From Solirubrobacterales bacterium 70-9 (GTDB taxonomy: Bacteria; Actinomycetota; Thermoleophilia; Solirubrobacterales; 70-9), in NCBI GenBank assembly GCA_001898095.1, contig MKSH01000035.1, positions 37,709 through 44,926 on the forward strand: DNA of 7,218 nucleotides, in the 5' to 3' direction. The notes below the pieces were generated by a model that was not told the origin of the DNA, did not search any database, and was given only the letters and a program-made list of their open reading frames with translations. The translations under genes were made by a program, and so were the position numbers. Positions 1-5,745 of the stretch are shown in pieces; position 1 is the stretch's first letter; every line of letters begins with the position of its first letter.

Positions 1-105
1 GCCGAGGACAAGCGCTGGGAGCCGACGATGGACGAGGACGAGCGCGAGCGCCAGTACGGCCAGTGGAAGAAGGCCGTGGAACGGACCTTCGACTGGGTTG
101 AATAA
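1..105 (+). CDS. glpK: Glycerol kinase, C-terminal end only (gene starts before the window)
   Basis: Frame 1 is open from the first base to a TAA at 103-105 and gives 34 residues that end the protein. The tail carries W-E-P-x-M-D-E-x-E-R near its start and then [11 protein letters not shown]. This is the closing helix of FGGY-family glycerol kinases, whose C termini typically read W-x-P-x-M-x-x-x-x-R-x-x-x-Y-x-x-W-x-x-A-V. Glycerol kinase phosphorylates glycerol to glycerol 3-phosphate in the cytoplasm using ATP. The catalytic domains are outside the window, so activity and full length cannot be judged. The next gene starts 64 bases downstream on the same strand, with no clear terminator between them. 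The assignment rests on a short but characteristic tail; another FGGY sugar kinase is the main alternative. Confidence 0.82.
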   Translation, partial: AEDKRWEPTMDEDERERQYGQWKKAVERTFDWVE

Positions 106-169
106 CGCCAGAACTACATTTTTGACCAGCGCGAGCGCGCGTCTGGCCCAGGGGTCTAGGCTTCCCGTC

Positions 170-820
170 ATGGACGACGACTTCCGCCTGCAGATCGACC
201 TTGAAGATGACGGTGTGGCCGGGAAGATGGCCGACCTCCTGCGCTCCGGCGAGCTTGAGCACGACCTCAAGTACGCTGCCGCCAACCAGCTGATCGTCAG
301 CCACGAAGGTGAGGAGATCTTCGTCTACGCGGCCGACCGGGAGCACATCGACGGGGCCCGGACGGTTGTCGAGAAGCTGCTCGCGACGAAGGGCTGGAAG
401 GCGAAGCTCGACGTCCGCCGCTGGCATCCCGAGGCGGAGGAGTGGGAGGACGTGGACAAGGCGCTGCCGACCTCCGACGCCGAGAAGCAGGCCGAGCATG
501 CGCAGCGGATCGCGACCGAGGATGCCGAGACCGCCGCCCACGGGGGTCACGCCGAGTTCGAGGTGCGGATCGAGTTCCCCTCGCACGGCGAGGCGCGCGA
601 CTTCGCCAAGAAGCTCGAGGACGAGGGCTTCCAGCCGGTGCGCCGCTGGCGCTACATGGTGGTCGGTGCCGCCGACGAGGACGCCGCCAACGAGCTCGCC
701 GACCGGATCCGCGCCGAGGCGCCCGCCGACAGCAAGGTCACCGCCGAGGGTTCCCTGCGCGCCGCCTGGGACGAGCGCCCGGTGAACCCCTTCTTCTTCC
801 TCGGCGGCCTGGCCGGCTAG
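170..820 (+). CDS. Hypothetical protein, two related alpha/beta units (216 aa)
   Basis: I do not recognise this family. I chose the ATG at 170 rather than the upstream in-frame TTG at 98. The TTG lies inside the end of glpK and would add 24 residues of low-complexity, non-conserved-looking sequence. The ribosome-binding site before 170 is weak (AGG at 158-160). The protein is acidic, with no signal peptide or membrane segment, so it is probably cytoplasmic. Two segments share a strand-helix-strand-helix pattern. Residues 5-71 start F-R-L-Q-I-D-L, with a later strand I-F-V-Y-A-A-D and a helix. Residues 130-180 start F-E-V-R-I-E-F, with a later strand Y-M-V-V-G-A-A-D-E-D-A and a helix. Between them lie a W-H-P-E-x-E-E-W stretch (85-92) and a charged, Ala-rich probable helix (103-123). 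The repeat suggests a ferredoxin-like fold; the second half is vaguely RraB-like, which I cannot confirm. Function unknown. Confidence 0.8.
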   Translation: MDDDFRLQIDLEDDGVAGKMADLLRSGELEHDLKYAAANQLIVSHEGEEIFVYAADREHIDGARTVVEKLLATKGWKAKLDVRRWHPEAEEWEDVDKALPTSDAEKQAEHAQRIATEDAETAAHGGHAEFEVRIEFPSHGEARDFAKKLEDEGFQPVRRWRYMVVGAADEDAANELADRIRAEAPADSKVTAEGSLRAAWDERPVNPFFFLGGLAG

Positions 821-836
821 GTCGGGCCCGCCAGGT

Positions 837-882
837 GCCGGCGGATCGAGTCGATCACCGCCGCCGGCTCTCGTTCGAGCCG
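837..882. terminator. GC-rich hairpins between convergent genes, possible bidirectional terminator
   Basis: The 73-base space between the convergent stop codons holds two overlapping inverted repeats. GCCGGCGG at 837-844 pairs with CCGCCGGC at 861-868, and its loop contains the small palindrome ATCGA-G-TCGAT (845-855). Alternatively, CGGCTC at 865-870 pairs with GAGCCG at 877-882 around a six-base loop. The two structures share bases 865-868 and so compete. No T-run follows on either strand, so this is not a textbook intrinsic terminator. The placement between converging genes is the main argument. Confidence 0.3.
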
Positions 883-893
883 TCGCCGGGCGC

Positions 894-2537
894 TCAGCCG
901 CGGCGCTCTGAGATCGAGCCGACGACCACGCGGTCGCGGCCCTGGCCCTTCGCCCGGTACATCGCCCGGTCGACGGCGCGGAAGCAGGTCTCGGCTTCGG
1001 GGACGTCGCCCTGCAGCCGGCAGAGGCCGACGCTGGCGGTGCAGACCCGCTCGGGGTCGGCGCCGGTGATCGCGATCCGCAGCTCTTCGGCGACCGTTCG
1101 CGCCTGCGCCAGGTCGATGTCGCGGAGGATCACCGCGAACTCGTCGCCGCCGATCCGGGCGGCCACGTCGGGCTCGTGGATCCGCTCGTCGAGGCAGCGG
1201 CCGACCAGCCGGATCAGCCGGTCGCCGGCGACGTGGCCGTCGGAGTCGTTGACGTTCTTGAAGCGGTCGAGGTCGAGCAGCAGCAGCGCCGCGCTCTCGC
1301 CGTCGTCGCGGCAGCGGGCGATCTGCCGTTTCAGCTCCTCCTCGAAGCGGCGCCGGTTGTAGAGCGAGGTGATCGGGTCGCGGTTGGCGAGTTCGTAGGT
1401 GTGCGCCTCGAGCCGCTTGCGCGCCGAGATGTCCTGTACCTGGGAGATGAAGTGGCGCGGCGTGCCGTCGTCCTCGCGCACGACCGCGACCGCCAGCAGC
1501 ACCCAGATCAAGTGCCCTTCCTTGGTGAAGTAGCGCTTCTCCATCTCGTAGGTGTCGAGCTCCCCGGAGAGCAGGCCGTCGACCTGGACCAGGTCGGCGT
1601 CGAGGTCGTCGGGGTGGGTGATCTCCTGGAAGGTCATGTGCTTCAGTTCGTCGACCGAGTAGCCGACGATCTCGCCGAGCTGCTGGTTGACGTGGAGGAA
1701 GCGGCCGTCGACGCCGACGATCGCCACCCCGTGCGGGGCGGCGTGGAAGGCGGCCTCGAAATCGCGCTGCAGGCGGGCGGCGCGCCGTTCGGCCTCGCGC
1801 CGCTCGGTGAGGTCGTCGTACCAGGCGATCCGGTACTGGACCTCGCCCTTCTCGTCGCGCGCCGCCATCGCCTCGGCGCGGACCGGGAATACGCTGCCGT
1901 CGAGCCGCACGTGCTCGGAGTCGTAGGGGACGAATGTGTTCTTGTCGACGGTCCCGGTGACGTCGGGGATCCGCTCGGCCCACTCCGCGGTGAAGAGGGT
2001 GCGCAGCGGTTTGCCGACGAAGTCGCCGACGGTGCCGCCGTGCATCTCCGCCAGCGCCGGGTTCAGCGAGACGATCGTGCCGCTCTTCGCGTCGACCACG
2101 GTGATCCCGCGGCTGGTCCGTTTGAAGCAGATCTCCCACATCCGCCGCAGGGCGTCGCCGGCGATCTCGTCGCCGGCGTTGCGCCCGATCACCACCATCT
2201 CGACGATCTCGCCCGCCTCGTTGCGGACCGGGCGGGCCACCGTCTCGCACTCGATGTAATTGCCGTCTTTGCAGCGGAAGCGGTAGCGGACGGCGATCCG
2301 GTCGCTCCCTTTCTGCAGCATCGCCGCGTAGGTGCCGCGGACGTCGTCGACGTCGTCGGGGTGGATGAAGTCGAGGCTGGACCGCCCGACCAGCTCCTCC
2401 GGCTCATAACCGGTCAACCGCTGTGAGTTTGCCGATACGTAGGTGTACCGACCGTCCGGCGCGTGCCGCGAGGCCAGCTCGGCGAGCGTGTCGGCTAGTA
2501 GCTCAAAGCCGTCGAGATGGGTGGACGAGCTGGGCAT
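894..2537 (-). CDS. Diguanylate cyclase with three PAS domains and a GGDEF domain
   Basis: This 547-residue soluble protein has no signal peptide or membrane helix. Three PAS/PAC units lie at about residues 16-118, 130-245 and 258-372. They show the usual G-Y-x-x-E-E-L, H-P-D-D and C-terminal V-x-D-I-S/D-L-T-E-R signatures. The GGDEF domain follows at about 384-540, with D-P-I-T-S-L-Y-N-R-R at its start, D422-x-D424-x-F-K for metal and substrate binding, N-D-S-D-G-H, and GGDEF at 463-467. It should therefore make cyclic di-GMP from two GTP. The inhibitory I-site that normally reads R-x-x-D five residues before GGDEF is H-E-P-D (454-457), so classic product inhibition is doubtful. There is no EAL or HD-GYP domain. 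The ATG at 2537 is preceded by no strong ribosome-binding site. The sensory ligand cannot be read from the sequence; heme, flavin or a small molecule are all possible. Confidence 0.93.
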   Translation of the reverse strand: MPSSSTHLDGFELLADTLAELASRHAPDGRYTYVSANSQRLTGYEPEELVGRSSLDFIHPDDVDDVRGTYAAMLQKGSDRIAVRYRFRCKDGNYIECETVARPVRNEAGEIVEMVVIGRNAGDEIAGDALRRMWEICFKRTSRGITVVDAKSGTIVSLNPALAEMHGGTVGDFVGKPLRTLFTAEWAERIPDVTGTVDKNTFVPYDSEHVRLDGSVFPVRAEAMAARDEKGEVQYRIAWYDDLTERREAERRAARLQRDFEAAFHAAPHGVAIVGVDGRFLHVNQQLGEIVGYSVDELKHMTFQEITHPDDLDADLVQVDGLLSGELDTYEMEKRYFTKEGHLIWVLLAVAVVREDDGTPRHFISQVQDISARKRLEAHTYELANRDPITSLYNRRRFEEELKRQIARCRDDGESAALLLLDLDRFKNVNDSDGHVAGDRLIRLVGRCLDERIHEPDVAARIGGDEFAVILRDIDLAQARTVAEELRIAITGADPERVCTASVGLCRLQGDVPEAETCFRAVDRAMYRAKGQGRDRVVVGSISERRG

Positions 2538-2587
2538 GTCCGTGTATCGGTTGCCTTGCTGTGGGGGTTTAGGGCGGGGGCGCGGGT

Positions 2588-2615
2588 TTTATCGCTTTTT
2601 TCAGGCTGACCGCAA
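2588..2615 (-). promoter_or_regulatory. Candidate promoter of the PAS-GGDEF gene
   Basis: Read on the - strand, TTGCGG (2615-2610) and GATAAA (2593-2588) are separated by 16 bases, a plausible -35/-10 pair about 50 bases upstream of the ATG at 2537. The intervening A-run is unusual in this GC-rich window. Matches to the consensus are only partial, so this is a suggestion. Confidence 0.3.
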
Positions 2616-2622
2616 GCTTCCG

Positions 2623-2638
2623 TTCATCTTGAGATGAA
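2623..2638. repeat. 16-base near-perfect palindrome upstream of the PAS-GGDEF gene
   Basis: TTCATCT (2623-2629) and AGATGAA (2632-2638) are exact inverted copies separated by two bases. The element lies in the 134-base space between hmuV and the PAS-GGDEF gene, just upstream of the candidate -35 box. It is AT-rich compared with its surroundings. It could be an operator for a dimeric regulator or part of a weak terminator for the hmu operon; nothing in the sequence decides between these. Confidence 0.45.
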
Positions 2639-2643
2639 TTGGA

Positions 2644-2681
2644 GACCGCCCGAACGCGGGTCGGGTTCGATTCAGGCGGTC
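2644..2681 (-). terminator. Stem-loop at the end of the hmu operon, likely terminator
   Basis: GACCGCC (2644-2650) pairs with GGCGGTC (2675-2681). An inner stem pairs CGAAC (2651-2655) with GTTCG (2665-2669), leaving a nine-base loop and a five-base bulge. The structure overlaps the hmuV stop codon at 2674-2672. No U-run follows on the transcribed strand, so it is not a canonical intrinsic terminator. Its position suggests that the PAS-GGDEF gene downstream is a separate transcription unit. Confidence 0.4.
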
Positions 2682-3469
2682 GGACCGAGCCAGGCAACGT
2701 GCAGCGCAGTACGGCCGTGTTCAGCAGTCAGGCGAGCGTCGGCGCCCCAGATCCGGGACAGCCGGCCGGGCGTCAGGACCTCGTTCGGCAGCCCGGTCGC
2801 CTCGGTGCGGCCCTCGTGGACGACGACGACCCGGTCGGCCACCGCCGCGGCCAACGCCAGGTCGTGGACGACGACCAGCGCCCCGAGCCCCTCGTCGGCA
2901 AGCTTGCGCAGCAGGCCGGCGACGTCGATCGCGGCGCCGAGGTCGAGCTGCGAGGTCGGCTCGTCGGCGATCAGCACCGGCGCCTCCTGGGCCAGCCCGA
3001 TCGCGATCTGGACCCGCTGCAGCTCGCCGCCGGAGAGCGTCGTGAGGGCGCGGTCGGCGAAGTGGGAGACGCCCGCCCGGGCCAGCGCCGCGTCGACCCC
3101 GGCGCGGTCGGCGCCGGTCATCCGGCCGAGCGGGCGGAGCAGCGCCGAACGGCCGATCGTCACCGCTTCCTGCACCGTGACCCCGGCCGGGACCGGCATC
3201 CGCTGGGGGACGAAGGCGCGCACCTTGGCGAGCTCGCGGCCGCGCATCTTGGCCAGCTCGCGGCCGGACCAGCTGACCGCGCCGGCGCTCGGGCGGTGGA
3301 GGCCGGAGACGGCGCGCACGAGGGTCGACTTGCCCGCTCCGTTGGGCCCGACGATCGCGACCAGCTCCCCCGCCCGCAGGTCGAGGTCGCCGCCGCGCAG
3401 GATCTGGATCCCGTCGATGGTCACCTCGACCCCGCGCGCCTCGAGCAGCATCTCGCCCGCCGCTGCCAT
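2672..3469 (-). CDS. hmuV: Heme/iron ABC transporter ATP-binding protein (HmuV/FecE type)
   Basis: This 265-residue ATPase energises import through the adjacent FecCD-type permease. All nucleotide-binding motifs are intact: Walker A GPNGAGKST at 41-49, Q-loop Gln89 within F-V-P-Q, signature LSGGE at 145-149, Walker B V-L-I-A-D-E-P ending in Glu170, D-loop S-Q-L-D at 173-176, and H-loop His202. Length is typical of the HmuV/FhuC/BtuD class. The ATG at 3469 overlaps the hmuU stop by one base (TGATG), so translation is probably coupled. It is the last gene of the four-gene leftward operon and ends in a stem-loop. Sequence alone would allow siderophore or cobalamin import. The heme assignment comes from the operon's IsdG-like enzyme and the divergent HtaA-domain gene. 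Confidence 0.88.
   Translation of the reverse strand: MAAAGEMLLEARGVEVTIDGIQILRGGDLDLRAGELVAIVGPNGAGKSTLVRAVSGLHRPSAGAVSWSGRELAKMRGRELAKVRAFVPQRMPVPAGVTVQEAVTIGRSALLRPLGRMTGADRAGVDAALARAGVSHFADRALTTLSGGELQRVQIAIGLAQEAPVLIADEPTSQLDLGAAIDVAGLLRKLADEGLGALVVVHDLALAAAVADRVVVVHEGRTEATGLPNEVLTPGRLSRIWGADARLTAEHGRTALHVAWLGPTA
3218..3265 (-). repeat. Tandem 24-base repeat inside hmuV
   Basis: Two adjacent 24-base units (3265-3242 and 3241-3218 on the - strand) are identical at 22 positions. They encode GRELAKMR and GRELAKVR, residues 69-84 of HmuV, just before the Q-loop. The total spacing between Walker A and the Q-loop looks normal for the family, whose members often read G-R-D-L-A then P-R-E-L-A here. 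This is therefore a homogenised native segment rather than an inserted copy. Confidence 0.75.
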
Positions 3470-4452
3470 CAGACCGCTTTGCGGAGCAGCCAGAGGAAGA
3501 CGGGGACGCCGAGGATCACCATGAAGGGGCCGACCGGGAGTTCGATCGGGGCGCGCACGGTGCGGGCGAGGGTGTCGGCGGCGGCGAGCAGGGCGGCCCC
3601 GCCGACCGCCGAGGCGGGGATGACGAAGGCCTGGCTCGAGGTGCCGCCCGCCATCCGCACCACGTGCGGGACGACCAGGCCGAGGAAGCCGAGCAGGCCG
3701 GCGACCGCCGCCGCCGCGGCGGCGAGCAGCGCCGCCGAGAAGCCGGCGGCGAGCCGGATCAGCTGCGGCCGGGAGCCGAGCGAGGCGGCGACGTCGTCCC
3801 CCAGCGCCAGCCGGTCGAGCGGCCGGATCAGGAAGATCGCGATGAGGCCGCCGGCGAGGAAGTAGGGCCAGGTGTAGCGCAGCCCCTCCCAGCCCGCGTT
3901 GGTCAGGCCGCCGGCGATGAAGAAGAGCGCCGAGGGGGCGCGTTCGGGGAAGGAGGCGAGCAGGCCGGTGGTGGCGGCGGTGAAGAGCGAGAGCATCGCG
4001 ATCCCGGCGAGGATGATCTTCCCGGTGCTGCCGCGGTTGCGCCCGCTCCAGGCGAAGCCGAAGACGAGCGCCGCGGCGAGCAGGCCGAAGAAGAGCGCCG
4101 CTGCCGGGACCAGGGCGATCGAGGCGGGGAAGGCGATCAGGATCAGGATCGCCCCGAACCCGGCGCCGCCGGTCACCCCGATCACGTCGGGCGAGGCGAG
4201 CGGGTTGGCGAGCGCCCCCTGCAGCACCGCGCCGGCGGTGCCGAGCGCCGCGCCGACGATCAGCGCTTCGACCGTGCGCGGCAGGCGCAGGGTCTCGACG
4301 ATCTGGTGGTTGGGGCCTTCGCCGCCCTTGCCGAGCAGGATTTCGAGCACTTCGGCGATCGGCAGCTTCACCGCGCCGAGCGCCAGGGAGGCGCCGGCCG
4401 CGGCGAGCATTGCCGCGACCAGCACCGCGAAGACCGCGGTCCGCCTTGCCAC
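3469..4452 (-). CDS. hmuU: Heme/iron ABC transporter permease (FecCD family, HmuU type)
   Basis: This 327-residue, very hydrophobic protein has about eight to ten membrane helices and belongs to the BtuC/FecCD/HmuU class of importers. Diagnostic stretches are L-R-L-P-R-T (55-60), the G-A-V-L-Q-G-A-L-A-N-P-L-A-S-P-D segment (74-89), and the G-F-L-G-L-V-V-P-H-V-V-R-M cytoplasmic coupling region that contacts the ATPase (about 255-267). The C-terminal helix carries G-P-F-M-V-I-L-G-V-P-V-F and is family-typical. Two copies would form the inner-membrane channel with two HmuV subunits. The start is GTG at 4452, one base after the hmuT stop, with little separate ribosome-binding site, which points to coupled translation. 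The 3' end overlaps hmuV by one base. Substrate specificity is inferred from context, as for hmuV. Confidence 0.88.
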   Translation of the reverse strand: MARRTAVFAVLVAAMLAAAGASLALGAVKLPIAEVLEILLGKGGEGPNHQIVETLRLPRTVEALIVGAALGTAGAVLQGALANPLASPDVIGVTGGAGFGAILILIAFPASIALVPAAALFFGLLAAALVFGFAWSGRNRGSTGKIILAGIAMLSLFTAATTGLLASFPERAPSALFFIAGGLTNAGWEGLRYTWPYFLAGGLIAIFLIRPLDRLALGDDVAASLGSRPQLIRLAAGFSAALLAAAAAAVAGLLGFLGLVVPHVVRMAGGTSSQAFVIPASAVGGAALLAAADTLARTVRAPIELPVGPFMVILGVPVFLWLLRKAV

Positions 4453-4453
4453 C

Positions 4454-5329
4454 TCAGTTGTGGAGGTAGCTCTCGCGCACCCTGGTGATCGTGCGGGCGA
4501 TGTCGGTGCCCGCCTGCAACAGCGAGTTGTCGACCGAGACGTAGATGTGCCCGTTCTTGGCCGCCTTGGTGGAGGACCAGGCCGGGTCGTTCTTCAGGTA
4601 CTTGGTCAGCGCCGGGATGTCCTCCGGGTCGGCGTGCGGGACGGCGATGATCACGTCCGGGTTTTCCGCCAGCACGACTTCGTCGGAGATCCGCTGGAAG
4701 CCGGAGTTGGAGGTGACGCCGCCGGTCGCCAGTTCGCCGCCCGCGGCGCGGACGATGCTGCCGCCCCAGCTGTTGGGGAGGAAGACGAAGGGAGCGTGGC
4801 CGACGCCGAGGATCAGCATCACCTTCGGGTGGCGGGTGACGCCCGACTCGGCGCCCGCGATCCGCGCCCGCATCCGTTTCAGCAGTTCGCGCGCGTAGTG
4901 CTTGCGTCCCACCGTTTCACCGATCTTGTAGGTGTCGGCGAGGGCACCGGAGATCGAGCGGGGATCGCGCACTTCGACCCGCATGCCGAGCTGTTCCATC
5001 GCCTCGTTGCCCTTCGCCCAGGTCTGCGAGGAGAGGACGAGGCTCGGGCGCAGGGAGGTCAGCTGCTCGAGGTTCGGGCCCATCGGGTGCGAGAGCTTCA
5101 GGATCGGGACGCTGCGCAGTTTGGGTGAGAGCCGTTCGCGCCCGCCCAGCGTCTGCCCGACCGCGATCGGGGTGACGCCGAGCTTGGCCAGCGTGTTGGC
5201 GGCGAAGGGGGTAAGGGCGACGATGCGTTGGTTGCGCTTCTGGGCGCCCGCGGCGGGCGCGAGGAAGGCGACCAGCAGGGCCAGCAGCGCGAACCCGACG
5301 ACCAGGGCCGGGAGGCGCCGGCGGATCAC
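4454..5329 (-). CDS. hmuT: Heme/iron ABC transporter substrate-binding protein (HmuT-like, BtuF/TroA fold)
   Basis: This 291-residue exported protein should bind heme (or a ferric chelate) and deliver it to HmuU. A Sec signal peptide spans residues 1-29: Arg-rich start, hydrophobic core, then A-A-G-A before Gln30. The mature part opens with R-I-V-A-L-T-P and contains N-L-E-Q-L-T-S-L-R-P-S-L-V-L (86-99) and E-N-P-D-V-I-I-A-V (222-230), both typical of class III periplasmic-binding proteins. The protein contains no cysteine, so it cannot be a lipoprotein, unlike most Gram-positive HmuT proteins. I cannot identify the heme-coordinating His/Tyr with confidence. The GTG start at 5329 overlaps the preceding monooxygenase stop by four bases (GTGA), and no good ribosome-binding site precedes it, so translation is probably coupled. 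A siderophore- or cobalamin-binding role is the alternative. Confidence 0.85.
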   Translation of the reverse strand: MIRRRLPALVVGFALLALLVAFLAPAAGAQKRNQRIVALTPFAANTLAKLGVTPIAVGQTLGGRERLSPKLRSVPILKLSHPMGPNLEQLTSLRPSLVLSSQTWAKGNEAMEQLGMRVEVRDPRSISGALADTYKIGETVGRKHYARELLKRMRARIAGAESGVTRHPKVMLILGVGHAPFVFLPNSWGGSIVRAAGGELATGGVTSNSGFQRISDEVVLAENPDVIIAVPHADPEDIPALTKYLKNDPAWSSTKAAKNGHIYVSVDNSLLQAGTDIARTITRVRESYLHN

Positions 5330-5625
5330 GCGGGCACCCGCGAGTCGATCACCGCGTAGGTGCGCACCTCGGACCCTTCAGCCAGTTCGCCCTCGGCGTG
5401 ACGGTGGCTTTTCTTGAACAGGTCGCCGTCGCGCCAGGCCTCGTATGAGGCGGCGTCGTTCCAACGCGAGAGGACCACGTACTCGTCGCTCTCATCGCGC
5501 CGGAGGAGCTCGAAACCGGCGAATCCATCGGCTTTGTGCACGTGGCTGTCCCGGCCGAGGAAGGCGCGCTCGAATGCCTCGCGGCGCTCCTCCTTGACGT
5601 GCACGACGTTCATCACGACCAGCAA
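5326..5625 (-). CDS. IsdG/MhuD-like heme-degrading monooxygenase (ABM domain, 99 aa)
   Basis: This small cytoplasmic protein has the dimeric alpha/beta-barrel ABM fold. IsdG-family enzymes cleave heme oxidatively and release iron. Their Asn/Trp/His triad is present as Asn6, Trp64 and His74. The segment W-R-D-G-D-L-F-K-K-S-H has the same Trp-to-His spacing as S. aureus IsdG. G-F-x-G-F-E-L-L-R (34-42) is also typical. The chosen start is TTG at 5625, because AAAGGAA lies five bases upstream and the start places the catalytic Asn at position 6, near the usual position 7. The ATG at 5613 would be 17 bases from that site and would put Asn at position 2. It is the first gene of the operon and overlaps hmuT by four bases. 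A generic quinol monooxygenase of the same fold is the alternative, but the triad and neighbours favour heme. Confidence 0.87.
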   Translation of the reverse strand: MLVVMNVVHVKEERREAFERAFLGRDSHVHKADGFAGFELLRRDESDEYVVLSRWNDAASYEAWRDGDLFKKSHRHAEGELAEGSEVRTYAVIDSRVPA

Positions 5626-5630
5626 CTGAG

Positions 5631-5637
5631 TTCCTTT
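5631..5637 (-). promoter_or_regulatory. Ribosome-binding site that fixes the TTG start of the monooxygenase
   Basis: AAAGGAA on the - strand lies five bases before the TTG at 5625-5623. It is the only good Shine-Dalgarno match in the area and is too far from the downstream ATG at 5613, so it supports the rarer TTG start. The divergent gene has a near-identical site, AAAGGAAG at 5735-5742. Confidence 0.7.
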
Positions 5638-5647
5638 CGGTTAGAAA

Positions 5648-5675
5648 TTAGGGCGTCCTAATTAGGCTAACCTAA
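5648..5675. promoter_or_regulatory. Double iron-box operator shared by both arms (DtxR/IdeR-like)
   Basis: Two copies of TTAGG-N4-CCTAA abut exactly, at 5648-5661 and 5662-5675, giving four half-sites in 28 bases. The junction CCTAATTAGG (5657-5666) is itself a perfect palindrome. Read on the - strand from 5675, the first 14 bases match the start of the 19-base DtxR/IdeR consensus TWAGGTTAGSCTAACCTWA at every position; the last five do not match. The element lies between the divergent starts at 5625 and 5746, where promoters for both are expected. A metal-dependent repressor bound here with iron would shut off heme uptake and degradation together. The protein that binds is inferred; a Fur-type 7-1-7 box is not seen. 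Confidence 0.78.
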
Positions 5676-5682
5676 TCCGTGC

Positions 5683-5688
5683 TAGGGT
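5683..5688 (+). promoter_or_regulatory. Candidate -10 element for the HtaA-domain gene
   Basis: TAGGGT fits the loose T-A-N-N-N-T actinobacterial -10 pattern and lies eight bases after the double operator. A -35 at normal spacing would fall inside the operator at about 5660-5665, where bound repressor would block polymerase. No good -35 is visible. The leader that follows contains a possible stem, CGCCGC (5696-5701) with GCGGCG (5715-5720), of unknown role. Confidence 0.28.
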
Positions 5689-5745
5689 GCCGGCCCGCCG
5701 CTCCGTCTCGCAAGGCGGCGCAAGCCTCAGAACGAAAGGAAGCGC

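Noticed and set aside
122..127. TTGACC as a -35 box for the 170-820 gene
   Set aside because: No acceptable -10 hexamer occurs 15-19 bases downstream, so I did not call a promoter.
127..147. Possible hairpin CCAG-CGCG / CGCG-T-CTGG after glpK
   Set aside because: The stem needs a bulged base, no T-run follows, and such GC-rich pairings are common by chance here.
98..169. Upstream TTG start for the 170-820 gene
   Set aside because: It overlaps the glycerol kinase stop, lacks a ribosome-binding site, and the extra 24 residues look like translated intergenic sequence. ATG at 170 is the better choice.
817..2250. Long - strand reading frame overlapping the cyclase gene
   Set aside because: It is extremely Arg/Pro/Gly-rich with no recognisable domain and lies in another frame of the PAS-GGDEF gene, whose motifs are unmistakable. 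It is a high-GC shadow frame.
3218..3265. The 24-base tandem repeat in hmuV as a recent insertion altering the ATPase
   Set aside because: The distance from Walker A to the Q-loop is normal for the family, and both copies align to native family positions, so nothing appears to have been added.
2639..3865. Long + strand frame opposite hmuV and hmuU
   Set aside because: Its composition (Arg/Ala/Pro/Gly-rich) matches antisense of coding DNA, and the - strand proteins carry complete ABC transporter motifs.
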